Shown here: positions 1 through 9,404 of the stretch, piece after piece
Numbering within the stretch: the stretch's first letter is position 1
Layout of the letters: every line of letters starts with the position of its first letter
From: Candidatus Endomicrobium labiotermitis
GTDB lineage: Bacteria; Elusimicrobiota; Endomicrobiia; Endomicrobiales; Endomicrobiaceae
Direction of reading: 5' to 3'
DNA length: 64,000 nt
Assembly (NCBI GenBank): GCA_009778965.1
Contig: WRFE01000001.1
Coordinates: 49,117 to 113,116, forward strand
Notes under the pieces: model-generated
Told to the model about the DNA's origin: nothing
Seen by the model: the letters and a program-made list of their open reading frames with translations, nothing else
Database searches by the model: none
Position numbers and translations under genes: made by a program

Positions 1-511
1 CACCGCGATACCAAAAGGTGACAGATTCGAATGGCTTATAGAAAAATGCGGAGAACTCGGCATTTCAAACATAATACCTATAAACACAAAAAGAAGCGTG
101 ATAACGTCTTTTTCAGAAAATAAATCCGAACGTTTTGAAAAAATATCGGTTGCCGCAAGTTCGCAATGCGGCAGAAACGATATAATGAAAATCGAAAAAA
201 TCTTGGATTTTCACGCTGCGTGCCAAAAAGCGGCAAAAGATGAAAATTTTATAACTATTTTGCCTTGGGAATCCGCTTCAGGTAACTCTGTCGCAGATAT
301 TTTCTCAAAAAATACAAAATATAAAGGCGCGAATATTTTTATAGGGCCTGAAGGCGGCTTTGAAACCGACGAAGTAGATTATGCCGTTAATCTCGGAATA
401 AAAACCGTGACTCTAGGAAACAATATACTAAGAGTGGAAACCGCTGCGCTTGCCGCAAGCGTTTTAGTTTTGAATTACGGTAAAGGCAAAGACGAGGCAG
501 AGACGCAGTGA
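1..511 (+). CDS. rsmE: 16S rRNA (uracil-1498-N3)-methyltransferase RsmE, 5' partial
   Basis: The reading frame is open from base 2, so the gene begins upstream of the window and about 169 residues are visible. The first visible residues (AIPKGDRFEWLIEKCGELG) match the RsmE segment that starts the SPOUT methyltransferase domain. GPEGGFETDEVD is the knot glycine loop, and LRVETAALAASVLVLNYG is the C-terminal SAM-binding knot. RsmE methylates U1498 of 16S rRNA in assembled 30S subunits. The last residues (DEAETQ) and the stop codon are written by a GACGCAG-type repeat, so the natural C-terminus may have been altered. Function is confident. Confidence 0.93.
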   Translation, partial: TAIPKGDRFEWLIEKCGELGISNIIPINTKRSVITSFSENKSERFEKISVAASSQCGRNDIMKIEKILDFHAACQKAAKDENFITILPWESASGNSVADIFSKNTKYKGANIFIGPEGGFETDEVDYAVNLGIKTVTLGNNILRVETAALAASVLVLNYGKGKDEAETQ

Positions 512-579
512 TGCAGAGACGCAGGGAAAAGACAAACGACGTTGCTACGCATCTTTGCATCCCCGCATCCCTGCATCAT
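494..579. repeat. GACGCAG/GATGCAG palindromic repeat between rsmE and mtaB
   Basis: Direct repeats of GCAGAGACGCAG on the left are mirrored on the right by CATCCCCGCATCCCTGCATC, giving an imperfect inverted repeat. It supplies the rsmE stop codon and ends just before the mtaB ribosome binding site. It is not the GTCA/TGAC type seen elsewhere in the window. Confidence 0.6.
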
Positions 580-595
580 TTTTAGAGGTTTATAA

Positions 596-1762
596 ATGAA
601 AAAATATTACATATATACTTTCGGCTGCAAGGTCAACCAATATGAAACGCGGCTTATTTCCGAAAAGTTTAAAAAAGACAACTTTGAACCCGCAGAAAAA
701 CCTGAAGACGCAGACATAATAGTTTTCAATTCCTGCACCGTAACCGCGGAAGCCGACAAAGAATGCGAATATTTTTTAAGAAAAACTTTAAAACTGAATA
801 ACAATCCGGAAATAATACTTGCCGGATGTCTGGCAAAAAATAAAACGCAGCGCTTAAAAGATTCTTTCCCCGGAATAAAAATACTGGAAAACAAAAACGA
901 GCTCTACGATAATCCTGAAAAACAAACAATCAAAACTTTTGAAGGGCGTTCAAGGGCTTTTTTAAAAATACAAGACGGCTGTGATAGTTTTTGCAGTTAT
1001 TGTATAGTGCCTTTTGTCAGAAATGAGCTTTGGAGCAAACCGGAAGAAGAAGTCCTTGCGGAAATTGAAAACTTTGTAAAAGCCGGATACCCTGAAATAG
1101 TTTTAACAGGCATACATGTCGGAAAATATAAAGGCGGAATTACCGGACTTATTAAAAAAATAATTGATATTCCGTTAGATTTCAGAATACGAATATCCTC
1201 AATAGAACTTAATGAAGTTGATGACGAATTAATCAGCCTGATGAAAGATAATCCCGGCAAAATATGCAGACATTTACATATACCGCTGCAATCGGGAAGC
1301 AATGAGATATTAAAACAAATGAACAGACACTATACGGCAAAAGATTTTGCAAAAAAAATCGATAAAATTATGAATAATCTTTCCGATTTGGCATTGACTG
1401 CAGACATAATAACGGGGTTTCCCGGAGAAACAGAAAAACAACACAAAGAAACATACGACTTTGTAAAACGAATATCGTTTTCAAGGTTTCATATTTTCAG
1501 ATATTCAGACAGGGAAGGAACAAAAGCATCGCAGTTTGCTGACAAAGTTTCCGCGGAAGAAATAAAAAAGAGGTCGGCTGACCTCTTTGAAATTGACAAA
1601 ATAAAAAGACAAGAATTTTTGAATAAAAACACAGGAACAAAAAGAAAGGCAGTAAGTTCAGGCAAGAATAAAGCGTTAACCGACAATTATATAACCGTAA
1701 ATGTTCCAGAAAAACAACCCGGCATTTTTGAAGTTGAAATAACAAAAGACAGCGAAGTGTGA
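596..1762 (+). CDS. mtaB: tRNA t6A37 methylthiotransferase MtaB
   Basis: This is a 388-aa radical SAM methylthiotransferase. The N-terminal MTTase domain has the three cluster cysteines in YTFGCKVNQYE, NSCTVTAEADKE and AGCLAKNK. The radical SAM motif is GCDSFCSYC (CxxxCxxC), and a short TRAM-like C-terminus follows. The GCKVNQYE form and the SCTVT motif point to MtaB, which makes ms2t6A at position 37 of ANN-decoding tRNAs, rather than MiaB or RimO. It starts at the ATG 8 bases after AGAGG and follows rsmE, a common pairing in related genomes. It is slightly shorter than the usual 410-440 aa, mainly at the C-terminus. Confidence 0.9.
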   Translation: MKKYYIYTFGCKVNQYETRLISEKFKKDNFEPAEKPEDADIIVFNSCTVTAEADKECEYFLRKTLKLNNNPEIILAGCLAKNKTQRLKDSFPGIKILENKNELYDNPEKQTIKTFEGRSRAFLKIQDGCDSFCSYCIVPFVRNELWSKPEEEVLAEIENFVKAGYPEIVLTGIHVGKYKGGITGLIKKIIDIPLDFRIRISSIELNEVDDELISLMKDNPGKICRHLHIPLQSGSNEILKQMNRHYTAKDFAKKIDKIMNNLSDLALTADIITGFPGETEKQHKETYDFVKRISFSRFHIFRYSDREGTKASQFADKVSAEEIKKRSADLFEIDKIKRQEFLNKNTGTKRKAVSSGKNKALTDNYITVNVPEKQPGIFEVEITKDSEV

Positions 1763-1768
1763 TTTTTT

Positions 1769-1850
1769 GTCACCCTGAGCGAAGCCGAAGAGTCTGCCGT
1801 TAAAAGCAAATGTTTCGACTACACGGCTACGCCGTTCCGCTCAACATGAC
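1769..1850. repeat. 82-bp GTCA...TGAC hairpin element, type C
   Basis: The left half begins GTCACCCTGAGCGAAGCCGA and reads on to CTGCCG. The right half ends CCGTTCCGCTCAACATGAC. Each half folds as its own hairpin around a short AT-rich centre. Length and sequence match the copy at 14946-15027 closely. It fills the gap between the convergent mtaB and RNase H genes. Confidence 0.85.
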
Positions 1851-1857
1851 ATACTCA

Positions 1858-2550
1858 TTATGTTGCTTTGCTGTTTAAGGCTGCTTCTTTTGCCAACTTA
1901 TCCGCTATATCGTTTTTAGAATTTCCCGTATGGCTTTTTATGTGCCGCCACTCTATTTTTATGTTTATTTTTCTTAAAAAATCCACATAATTTTTAGATA
2001 AATTTGTTTTTGCCTGCCAAACGCCCGTTGAAAATTTTTCTATTCCTTCATAATCATAATTGATTCTTACGGTTGAAACGCCATTTTCAGCGCACCATTT
2101 TAGCGCTTCAATAACAGATCTTAATTCTCCGCCAAACTGTCTGAATTCAGTATCGGCAATTGTTCCCGAAAGCTTTGCCTTTATTTCGTCGCCTAAAAAA
2201 ATTACGGTTCCGTAACCCGTAACGCCGCCTATATAAGAGCCATCAACAAAGGCTTCGTATATACCAGAATCGGCGCTGTAAACCGACGAGCCGTTCAGGT
2301 TATCCCAAATATCGTCTATTTGTTTTTCAGTTTCAGTATTGGCAATTTGTTTCTTGATTGAAAAAGTATTTTTTGAGGGTTTATAATACATTGAAATTTT
2401 GCCCTGTGATTTTCCATCTTTAGAAATCTCAAGAATAAGCAAATAATCCCTGAAACTATTATCGCCAAAGGAAATATCAATACCTGAGTTTTGAAGATTT
2501 TTTTTAAATTTTAAAGCTTTATTTTGAAGTTCTGTTTTATATAACGACAT
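1858..2550 (-). CDS. RNase H family protein with N-terminal extension
   Basis: This 230-aa protein has a C-terminal RNase HI fold from about residue 97. The metal-binding carboxylates are visible: D103 in FVDGSY, E142 in GGELRSVIEA, D166 in NYDYEG and D214 in NSKNDIADKLA, with H203 and H207 in WRHIKSH. RNase HI degrades RNA in RNA-DNA hybrids. The first 95 residues are charged and do not resemble the caulimovirus-viroplasmin domain that often precedes bacterial RNase H; I do not recognise them. The start is the ATG at 2550. The enzyme type is confident; the role of the extension is unknown. Confidence 0.82.
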   Translation of the reverse strand: MSLYKTELQNKALKFKKNLQNSGIDISFGDNSFRDYLLILEISKDGKSQGKISMYYKPSKNTFSIKKQIANTETEKQIDDIWDNLNGSSVYSADSGIYEAFVDGSYIGGVTGYGTVIFLGDEIKAKLSGTIADTEFRQFGGELRSVIEALKWCAENGVSTVRINYDYEGIEKFSTGVWQAKTNLSKNYVDFLRKINIKIEWRHIKSHTGNSKNDIADKLAKEAALNSKAT

Positions 2551-2600
2551 ATATTCTCCGAATAGAAGCTTAGGTTTGAAAGCTTAGCAAAGACAACGAC

Positions 2601-2651
2601 AACCCCTCACCTGGGACTTTGTCCCACCCTCTCCCGCAAGGGGCGAGGGAA
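2601..2651. repeat. Type D CCCTCTCCC palindromic repeat
   Basis: AACCCCTCACC, a GGGAC/GTCCC hairpin, then CCCTCTCCCGCAAGGGGCGAGGG. It shares the CCTCACC/GGGGTGAGG and CTCCC/GGGAG blocks with copies at 20916, 33388, 41781 and 42169. It lies between the RNase H gene and rmuC. Confidence 0.7.
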
Positions 2652-2668
2652 AAACCATCTATTATCTA

Positions 2669-3841
2669 TTAATTATTATCTTCCGTTAACTGCGGCATAT
2701 CTTTCTTTACGGCTACGCCGAGCTCTTTAAGTTTTTCCGCTCTGCCTATAAGACTTTCTCCTTTCCTGTCGGGATTAGACAATTTTTTAATTGCGTCCTG
2801 GGTTTTTGATTTTGCTTTGTCTATATAAGAATCGGCGTCTTTAATAATTTCAACAAAATCCACAAATCTGTCGTACAAAAGACCTCCCTGCTTCGCGATT
2901 TCAAGCACGTTTTTCTTTTGGTCTTCCTGACGCCATATATAAGCTATGGTTTTCATTGTGGCAAGAAGCGATGACGGCGTTATTATTACAATACGATTTT
3001 TAAAAGCCAGTTCTGCGAGTTTCGGTTCATTTTGTAAAGCCAAAGACGCGGCGGAATCAAGAGGAATAAACATAAAAATATAGTCGGGCTGGTTCAAACC
3101 GGCTATATCGTCATAATTTTTTTCGGAAAGCTCGTCAATGTGTTTTTTTACGCTTAAAATATGTTCTTTCAGAAAAACTTTTTTCTCATCATCGGTTTGG
3201 GAATTATAATATCTTTCATAAGCCGTAAGCGAAGTTTTCGAATCTATTATTATATGCTTATTTTCCGGAAGATTTATAACATAATCGGGAATTTTTACTT
3301 CTTCTCCGTTATCCGAATAATACTGAGCTTTATAGTGAACATCTTTTACCATTCCGGCAGACTCAAAAATACGTTCAATGCCAAGCTCGCCCCAAATCCC
3401 CTGAAGCTTGCTTTCGCCTTTCAACGCTGACGCGAGATTATTTGCTTCTTCGCTGACTTTTTTGTTCAGCTCCATAAGCCTGTTAAGTTCGCTGCCGAAA
3501 ACGGCTCTCTGGCTTGTTTCATCAACATAAATCTTTTCGATTTTCGCTTTAAACTCGTCAATTTTTTCTTTAAACGGCGATATGACTGTTTCCAAAGCCT
3601 GTTTATTTAAGTCCGAAATTTTAGAATTTTTTTCATCAAGGACTTTAGAGGCTATATTCTCAAACTCCGTTTTAAGAGAGTTTTGCGCGGTTGCCCGGTC
3701 ATTTAACGCATCTAACAAATCCTTTATTTTTTGCTCTTTTGCCGCATTGTCTCTTGAAACAGAAACATACTTAAAAGCAAAAATTAAAGCACCTGCCGCA
3801 ATGCCTACTAAAAAAACCAAACTTATTGTAATAACACTCAT
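2669..3841 (-). CDS. rmuC: DNA recombination protein RmuC homologue
   Basis: This 390-aa protein has an N-terminal membrane anchor (about residues 4-24), a coiled-coil stretch to about residue 130, and the RmuC domain. Signature segments are GIERIFESAGMVKDVHY, PDYVINLPENKHIIIDSK and LTAYERYYNS. The D-x-K in IIIDSK resembles the catalytic motif of the restriction-endonuclease-like fold assigned to this family. RmuC limits DNA inversions between short inverted repeats in E. coli, which is of interest in a genome full of them. It is single-gene, with repeats on both sides. Confidence 0.88.
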   Translation of the reverse strand: MSVITISLVFLVGIAAGALIFAFKYVSVSRDNAAKEQKIKDLLDALNDRATAQNSLKTEFENIASKVLDEKNSKISDLNKQALETVISPFKEKIDEFKAKIEKIYVDETSQRAVFGSELNRLMELNKKVSEEANNLASALKGESKLQGIWGELGIERIFESAGMVKDVHYKAQYYSDNGEEVKIPDYVINLPENKHIIIDSKTSLTAYERYYNSQTDDEKKVFLKEHILSVKKHIDELSEKNYDDIAGLNQPDYIFMFIPLDSAASLALQNEPKLAELAFKNRIVIITPSSLLATMKTIAYIWRQEDQKKNVLEIAKQGGLLYDRFVDFVEIIKDADSYIDKAKSKTQDAIKKLSNPDRKGESLIGRAEKLKELGVAVKKDMPQLTEDNN

Positions 3842-3937
3842 ATTTCCTCGTTTTGATCAAAAATAACAAAGTACAATTAACAAATAACAATTAAGGACAA
3901 AAACACTTCATCTTTATACTTTGTAATTTATTCTTTG

Positions 3938-6937
3938 TTAATTGTTCTTTGAAAGCGGCAGTTTTATTGTAAAAACCGTGCCGTTTCCGACAGAACTTTT
4001 TACGCTGATTTCGCCGTTATGCGCCTTAATAATTCCGTAACTTATAGAAAGCCCCAGCCCTGTGCCTTTACCGACGGCTTTTGTAGTAAAAAACGGTTCA
4101 AATAATTTATCGATTTGCTCTTTTGAAATCCCTGAACCCGTATCTGTTATGTCAATAATACATTTGTCTTTTTTTGCGTAAGTATCTATTGTTAATTTTC
4201 CGCCGTCTTCCATAGCGTCTTTAGCGTTTAAAATAATATTAAGCAGCACCTGCTGTATCTGCATGGGATTTACGGAAATAAACCTGTTGTTTCCTGAAGA
4301 ATTTTTTTCAACTTCAATACCGCTTCTTTTTAAATCTTTTTCAATAATAAGCAAAGTGGAATCAATTAAATCATTAATATTTATAGTTTGCGTTTTTGCC
4401 GTATCCGCTCTTGAAAACTCAAGCATATTTGATACTATACCGCGGCTTCTTTCCGCGGCTTCGTATATATTTTTTATGCCTTTGCTGACTTCTTCATCTA
4501 AGTTTTGGTTTTTCGCAAGCACCTGCGCGTAGCCCAGTATTATGCTTAAAGGATTATTGAGTTCGTGCGCTATGCCGCCCGCAAGTTCGCCCAAAGACGC
4601 AAGCTTGTTTTGCTGTATAAGGCTTGTCTGAAGCCTGTCTCTTTCCTGCTGCATGGCTTTTTCTTTTGTAACGTCAAGAATAACGCCGATTATTCCGCCA
4701 AATTCTCCGTCAAGGTTTTTATAAGCGGTCTTATAAAAAACAAGATCTTTGTGCCCCGTCTTTTTAAATTTACCGGAAATTTCATAAGAAACCGAGGACA
4801 TTTTGCGCATAGTCTCTTCATCTGTTTTTAAAGACATTTCTGCCGCGGCTTTATCATAGTGCTCAGTTGAAGTTTCTTTACCTATAATTTCGTCTTTAGG
4901 CGTTTCCATTACTTCCTCAAACGCCTTATTACAGCCGATCAAACGCATATTGCTGTCTTTGTAATATACCGCCACCGGAATATTATCTAAAAGCACCTGT
5001 AAAAATTCAATCTGATGCTCAAGTTCTACTTCGATTTTTTTTCTGTATGTAATGTCTATCCCGGAAAATATAAAACCGATTAGCTTACCGACGCTTGAAA
5101 ACTGCGGCACGGCGTTAAGAAGAATATTTGCCATTGTCCCGTCTTTTTTCTTAAACATCATTTCATTAAAAGCATCGCTGGGAGCTGTGATAACTTCCTC
5201 AAACTTTAAAGGCGATCCGTTTGTATCAAACATAACTTCTGAAAAATCTATAGCAAGTATTTCTTCTTTTGTATAACCGGTTAACTCGACGGCGCTGTGG
5301 CTCCACATGACAATCGTTCCTTCTACATCAAGAGACAATATCGCGACTGTCCGGACAGAATTTAAAGTTGCTTCGTGCAGTTTTGACAAGGCTAAAAGCC
5401 TGTTGGACTGGTTAATTATCAAAAACAACAAAAGAATTATGACAACAATACCGCTTACGACAATCATGCTTATAAATCGCGCATATTTTACGGAATCCAT
5501 AGGCATAAAATACACTATTGACCACGCATCTTCATTAATGAATTTTCTCGCCACATAAAATTCTTCACCCTGCAGCGTTACCACAGAACCGTCGAACACA
5601 TCTTGTTCGTCCAGCTTGCCGTCTTCCGGAAAAACGGACCACAGGCTTTTAAAATTAACATCTTCCTTGTCTGAAAGCAAAACAATGCCGTTTTTATCTA
5701 TTATGTAAATATTATTGTATTTTTGCAGCATTTCGGAAAAATCGTTCATTGAGTCTTTTACAACCACAAATCCGGATTTTACTCCTTTAACGTTGTCTAC
5801 AGCCGATGATGCGTAATAACTTTCACTTTTATTATCTGATTCGTCTTTTGTAAAAACCCTTGCTTTTCCGTTTTTCTTTGCCTCGGTAAAAAACGGCCGG
5901 TTTTTAAAATTCATTCTTCTCAAGTTTTTTTCTGTATTATATTCGGAAGTAAAAAGCAGTTTTCCGTTTATGTCCAAAGTAAAAATTGAAGCTGCTTTGA
6001 AAATATTTTTATAACTTTCCAGCATTCCGTCAACAATGTTCCTTTCTATATCCGAATCCGGATTTACCGCTTCTTTAATAAGAAATGTTTTGATTAAGGC
6101 TTCATTTACCTGATCGATTTTTACAAGGCGCGCGGCAAAAATTTCGGAAATTCCGGAAATAACATTATCAGCGTTTGCCGCCACTGCTTTTTTGGCTTTA
6201 ACTTCAACGTAAGCAGAGAGAAACAATCCGCTTATTAAAACAACAAATAAAATGGCCGCAAGAGGAACCCTCTTCCAATAAAGCGGCATAAAATCATAAA
6301 TTCTGATACGCTTTTCATATAAAGATTTAAATTGCTGAAAAGAGAGCGCGGCTATGACAAAAACAGTTAATGCCATAACAGTCTGCGCGTAAGTACAAAC
6401 ATGCAAAGACATCGGATAAAAAAGTTTAGAAATTTTAAGAACGCAAAAACTGAAAAAATATCCGAAAAACAAAATTAAAATAGCGAAGGTATTTTGCTGA
6501 TTATGCGGCAATTTAGAAAGTTCATAAAGTTTTAAAGAAATGATTATGCCGACGGGGATCCACAAAAAAACAAAAGAAACTGCTTTAAAATAAAAGAAAT
6601 CAAAGAAAAATAAAAATACCGGCGGAACAAAAGCAACAATCATTATGCCATATTTTAACAATCCGCCGATTTTTAGACCTTTCATTACGCACATATAAAG
6701 AGCAAAAAAAGCAAGATATTCAAAAACAGCGGACCATTCGCTTTGAAAAACGACAGATCCGGTCAAAAACGTTTCAATAACTTTTGACACGGCCATAAAA
6801 ACGCAAAACATCCCCAGGCATAAATACGACAAATGCCCGAGTTTATATCTCCACGCAAAAAAACAGGAAAAACTCAAAAGCAAGAAAGACCATGCCAAAA
6901 AGAATGTTATGTATTCGTAGTTTAATAAATTTTCCAT
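3938..6937 (-). CDS. Membrane sensor histidine kinase with 7TM-like, Cache-like and two PAS domains
   Basis: This 999-aa protein starts with about seven membrane segments (residues 5-215). A helix near 228-245 leads into an extracytoplasmic double-Cache-like sensor (about 250-480), and another helix follows near 490-510. Two PAS domains (about 525-640 and 645-760) precede the kinase core. H791 lies in GGIAHELNNPLSIILGYAQ, and the N box is LLNIILNAKDAMEDGG. The G boxes are DTGSGIS and GKGTGLGLSISYGI. The core is of the NtrB/AtoS-like type. No response regulator or effector gene is adjacent, so it is an orphan kinase with unknown ligand and output. Its last residues and stop fall in an AT-rich repeat. 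Confidence 0.88.
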   Translation of the reverse strand: MENLLNYEYITFFLAWSFLLLSFSCFFAWRYKLGHLSYLCLGMFCVFMAVSKVIETFLTGSVVFQSEWSAVFEYLAFFALYMCVMKGLKIGGLLKYGIMIVAFVPPVFLFFFDFFYFKAVSFVFLWIPVGIIISLKLYELSKLPHNQQNTFAILILFFGYFFSFCVLKISKLFYPMSLHVCTYAQTVMALTVFVIAALSFQQFKSLYEKRIRIYDFMPLYWKRVPLAAILFVVLISGLFLSAYVEVKAKKAVAANADNVISGISEIFAARLVKIDQVNEALIKTFLIKEAVNPDSDIERNIVDGMLESYKNIFKAASIFTLDINGKLLFTSEYNTEKNLRRMNFKNRPFFTEAKKNGKARVFTKDESDNKSESYYASSAVDNVKGVKSGFVVVKDSMNDFSEMLQKYNNIYIIDKNGIVLLSDKEDVNFKSLWSVFPEDGKLDEQDVFDGSVVTLQGEEFYVARKFINEDAWSIVYFMPMDSVKYARFISMIVVSGIVVIILLLFLIINQSNRLLALSKLHEATLNSVRTVAILSLDVEGTIVMWSHSAVELTGYTKEEILAIDFSEVMFDTNGSPLKFEEVITAPSDAFNEMMFKKKDGTMANILLNAVPQFSSVGKLIGFIFSGIDITYRKKIEVELEHQIEFLQVLLDNIPVAVYYKDSNMRLIGCNKAFEEVMETPKDEIIGKETSTEHYDKAAAEMSLKTDEETMRKMSSVSYEISGKFKKTGHKDLVFYKTAYKNLDGEFGGIIGVILDVTKEKAMQQERDRLQTSLIQQNKLASLGELAGGIAHELNNPLSIILGYAQVLAKNQNLDEEVSKGIKNIYEAAERSRGIVSNMLEFSRADTAKTQTININDLIDSTLLIIEKDLKRSGIEVEKNSSGNNRFISVNPMQIQQVLLNIILNAKDAMEDGGKLTIDTYAKKDKCIIDITDTGSGISKEQIDKLFEPFFTTKAVGKGTGLGLSISYGIIKAHNGEISVKSSVGNGTVFTIKLPLSKNN

Positions 6938-6996
6938 AAATATCGATCCATTTACGAAAGAAATATAACGGCTAATCTACAATATTTTTGTTTTTG

Positions 6997-7029
6997 ATTC
7001 GTAATTTGTAATTCGTCATTCGTAATTGA
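6997..7029. repeat. Type F repeat (GTAATTTGTAATTCGTCATT)
   Basis: A string of ATTCGTAATTTGTAATTCG units. Other copies lie at 10345-10370, 12012-12044, 18831-18860 and 23734-23761. This one fills the gap between the sensor kinase and the nuclease gene. Confidence 0.7.
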
Positions 7030-7031
7030 CG

Positions 7032-7916
7032 CTAAAATCCTTTGCAGATTTCCCTATAATTACAATATTTGCAAAAAAAGGTGTTTGAGGTGCACGGAAA
7101 TTCGCCTTTGTCTTTCGGTATATTTTTTTCTACATCCGTAAGGTATTCATACATCTGTTTCGTTTCTTCTTCAACCTGTTTTGAAAAAGAGGCTATGGAT
7201 TTATTATCAACAACAACGCTTTTTTCCGAATACTGAGGAAACAAATAGACAATCATGGGCATTATATCCTTGGCTTCTTTGCCGAAATGATAACTTGCCC
7301 AAAGCGAATAACCGGTAAGCTGTTTGGAATGTTTTATTTCATCCGGTTTTCCGGTTTTCCAGTCTAAAATATAAATTTTATCTCCGACAGGGAATAAAAA
7401 ATCGACTTTACAAAAAGCTTTAAAGCCGTTTATTCTCGTTTCGCCGAAACCTGCCGGTTCTATGACCCACTCATTACTTGTCGGCACAGCGTTTGTTTCT
7501 ATCCACGAAAATCTTCCGCTATTTATAAAATTTTCCAGTACGGTTTTTACTTTCGCGTATATTTCCGATGACGCGACGGCTTCGCCGTTATAATAGGTTT
7601 CGAAAAAAGTTTTTTCGCCGCAATATTTTTCAGTCAAATCAAAAGAATATTTAAAGAATTTGTCCCTGCTAATAGGTTTTGAACTTTTTTGAAACCGAAA
7701 AAGCATATCTCTTATTATGTCGTGAACTATGTTTCCGGCTTCCAAGGCTTTTGAAGTAAGCGACTTTAAAAACTGTATTTTTTCAAACGGAACGCTTTTG
7801 TCGTATTTAGAATAATAGTCATAAAAATACTGTCTCTTACAGTTTGAAAACTTATCAAACCGCGAAACAGACCAGCCTAAAATGTCGGTATAAGAAAATT
7901 TCTTTATTTCGTTCAT
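7032..7916 (-). CDS. PD-(D/E)XK nuclease of the RecB/AddB type with Fe-S staple
   Basis: This 294-aa protein has the RecB-family nuclease core: HDIIRDMLF near residue 70, then a D in CKVDFLF and D-x-K in YILDWKTGK. C26 together with C282, C285 and C291 (CxxC-x5-C) gives the four-cysteine pattern that holds a 4Fe-4S staple in AddB and Cas4 nucleases. No helicase domain is attached and no CRISPR array is in the window. It is best called a stand-alone RecB-like exonuclease, probably in repair. It ends next to the M48 protease gene, with only 2 bases between them. Confidence 0.82.
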   Translation of the reverse strand: MNEIKKFSYTDILGWSVSRFDKFSNCKRQYFYDYYSKYDKSVPFEKIQFLKSLTSKALEAGNIVHDIIRDMLFRFQKSSKPISRDKFFKYSFDLTEKYCGEKTFFETYYNGEAVASSEIYAKVKTVLENFINSGRFSWIETNAVPTSNEWVIEPAGFGETRINGFKAFCKVDFLFPVGDKIYILDWKTGKPDEIKHSKQLTGYSLWASYHFGKEAKDIMPMIVYLFPQYSEKSVVVDNKSIASFSKQVEEETKQMYEYLTDVEKNIPKDKGEFPCTSNTFFCKYCNYREICKGF

Positions 7917-7918
7917 TT

Positions 7919-8683
7919 TTATTTTTTATAATATTTCATAGCTTCGGGTATTACTTCCTTTATGGATTCTATTCGCTTTGAATCCGAGGGATGAGTGGAC
8001 AAAAAATCAGAATTTGAACCGCCGGCAGACATAGCCTGCCAGAAAGCCAAGGCCGCATTGGGATCATAGCCCGCGCGCGCCATCAAAATAAGACCTATTC
8101 TGTCTGCCTCAATCTCATGCTTTCTGCTGTAAGGAAGAAGCAGTCCTAATTGCGTTCCTGCTTCGTAAACAACCATAACAGCCGTGTTCGATGTAAACAC
8201 CGACAAAAGATTTCCGCCAAATTTTTTCATTTCCTGCTGACTCGCTCTTTCTTTTCCGTGTTTGGCTATAGCATGAGCAACTTCGTGACCGATAACAACG
8301 GCAAGCCCTTCGGCATTTTTTGTTATGGGAAGAATTCCCGTATATACGGCTATTTTTCCTCCCGGCAGACAAAAAGCATTTACCGATTTATCCTGTATCA
8401 GGCTAAACGCCCAAGAATAGTTAGAGATTTCTTTCTCCATACCGCTCTCTTTTAAAAACGCTTCGGCAGCTGCGGCAATATCTCTGCCGACTTTCGCTAC
8501 TAATTCCGCCTCTTCTCCGGTTTTAATTACGGTTGAATTACTTATAATTTCGTTATAGGCTTGAATACCCATCTGCGTCATTTTTTCATCTGAAACCAAA
8601 GAAATCTGCTTTCTTCCTGTAATCGGCACAGATGAACAGCCTATTATAAACGCAAGAAACAAAACAAACGATAATTTTTTCAT
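7919..8683 (-). CDS. M48-family zinc metalloprotease, lipoprotein
   Basis: This 254-aa protein has a lipoprotein signal with lipobox IIGC (Cys16). The zinc site is HEVAH in VVIGHEVAHAIAKHG, and the downstream glutamate ligand is in HEIEADRIGLILMARAGY. The C-terminal FLSTHPSDSKRIESI segment is typical of the LoiP/YcaL-BepA group of periplasmic M48 proteases. Those enzymes handle outer-membrane protein quality control. The start overlaps the end of the upstream exporter gene by 4 bases, so the two are co-transcribed. Confidence 0.88.
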   Translation of the reverse strand: MKKLSFVLFLAFIIGCSSVPITGRKQISLVSDEKMTQMGIQAYNEIISNSTVIKTGEEAELVAKVGRDIAAAAEAFLKESGMEKEISNYSWAFSLIQDKSVNAFCLPGGKIAVYTGILPITKNAEGLAVVIGHEVAHAIAKHGKERASQQEMKKFGGNLLSVFTSNTAVMVVYEAGTQLGLLLPYSRKHEIEADRIGLILMARAGYDPNAALAFWQAMSAGGSNSDFLSTHPSDSKRIESIKEVIPEAMKYYKK

Positions 8684-9249
8684 ACCATTCCCCTTATAAT
8701 TTCAATAAGACCTATTATTCCAATTGTTATAAAAACAACGCCCGCTATGCGTTTAACAATATGCGCGGGAACTTTTTTCCCTAATAAAACCCCTGCCGCT
8801 ACGCCAACGGCATTTGCCGCAATCATCCCAAGAGAAGCTCCTATAAAAACATATACCGGAGCATTATACTTCATAGCTAAAGACATAGTCGCAAGCTGTG
8901 TTTTATCGCCAAATTCCGAAATAAAAAAGAATATAACAACCGTAAAAAACGGGTTGATAAAAACTTTTGCGGAAGCTTCTTCTTCACCCTCTTTGCCAAA
9001 CAAAGTCCAAAGTCCGAAAATTATGAAAAGAGCGTAAGAAACCGTTTTTATTATATCTACGTTAAAAAGTCCTGAAATAAAGCTGCCCGCTGCGACGGCG
9101 ATAAAATTGTTTACAATAGTAGCAGCTGAAACAGCAAGCAAAACTTGCGAAACTTTAAATCTCGCGGTAAATGCCATTGCGACAAGCTGCGTTTTGTCAC
9201 CCATTTCGGCAAGAAAAATAAGCAAGAATGAAGCCAAAAGAACCGACAT
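8680..9249 (-). CDS. GDT1/TMEM165 (UPF0016) family cation exporter
   Basis: This 189-aa integral membrane protein has two homologous halves. Each carries the family signature: AEMGDKTQLVAMAF near residue 14 and SEFGDKTQLATMSLA near residue 110 (E-x-G-D-K-[ST]). About six membrane helices are predicted by eye. Family members move Mn2+ or Ca2+ out of the cytoplasm (Gdt1, MneA/MntX-type). No metal regulator or mntR-type riboswitch is obvious upstream. It is divergent from bioB across a 150-base gap. Confidence 0.85.
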   Translation of the reverse strand: MSVLLASFLLIFLAEMGDKTQLVAMAFTARFKVSQVLLAVSAATIVNNFIAVAAGSFISGLFNVDIIKTVSYALFIIFGLWTLFGKEGEEEASAKVFINPFFTVVIFFFISEFGDKTQLATMSLAMKYNAPVYVFIGASLGMIAANAVGVAAGVLLGKKVPAHIVKRIAGVVFITIGIIGLIEIIRGMV

Positions 9250-9340
9250 AATCCGCCCGTTTTGATTTATTTAAACTATTTTATCTTATAGGGATTTGTT
9301 AGTCAATAATAAGTTTTTATTTTGGATCTGATTTACTTGC

Positions 9341-9397
9341 AATCCGTCAACCTTAAAAGCAATTAAAGTTGACCGGATTTATTATATCTGCTAAAAT
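9341..9397 (+). promoter_or_regulatory. bioB promoter overlapped by a BirA-operator-like palindrome
   Basis: GTCAACC at 9346-9352 and AGTTGAC at 9367-9373 form an inverted repeat with 14 bases between. Outer arms AATCC and GGATT extend it. The half-site sequence and spacing resemble the biotin repressor (BirA) operator consensus. The right half overlaps TTGACC (9369-9374), which is 17 bases from TAAAAT (9392-9397); the latter carries the extended-minus-10 TGC. Transcription would start about one base before the ATG at 9405. Confidence 0.6.
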
Positions 9398-9404
9398 GCT
9401 TTCT

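Noticed and set aside
7032-7916. Cas4
   Set aside because: The Fe-S and nuclease motifs are shared with AddB/RecB-like nucleases, and no CRISPR array or other cas genes are in the window.
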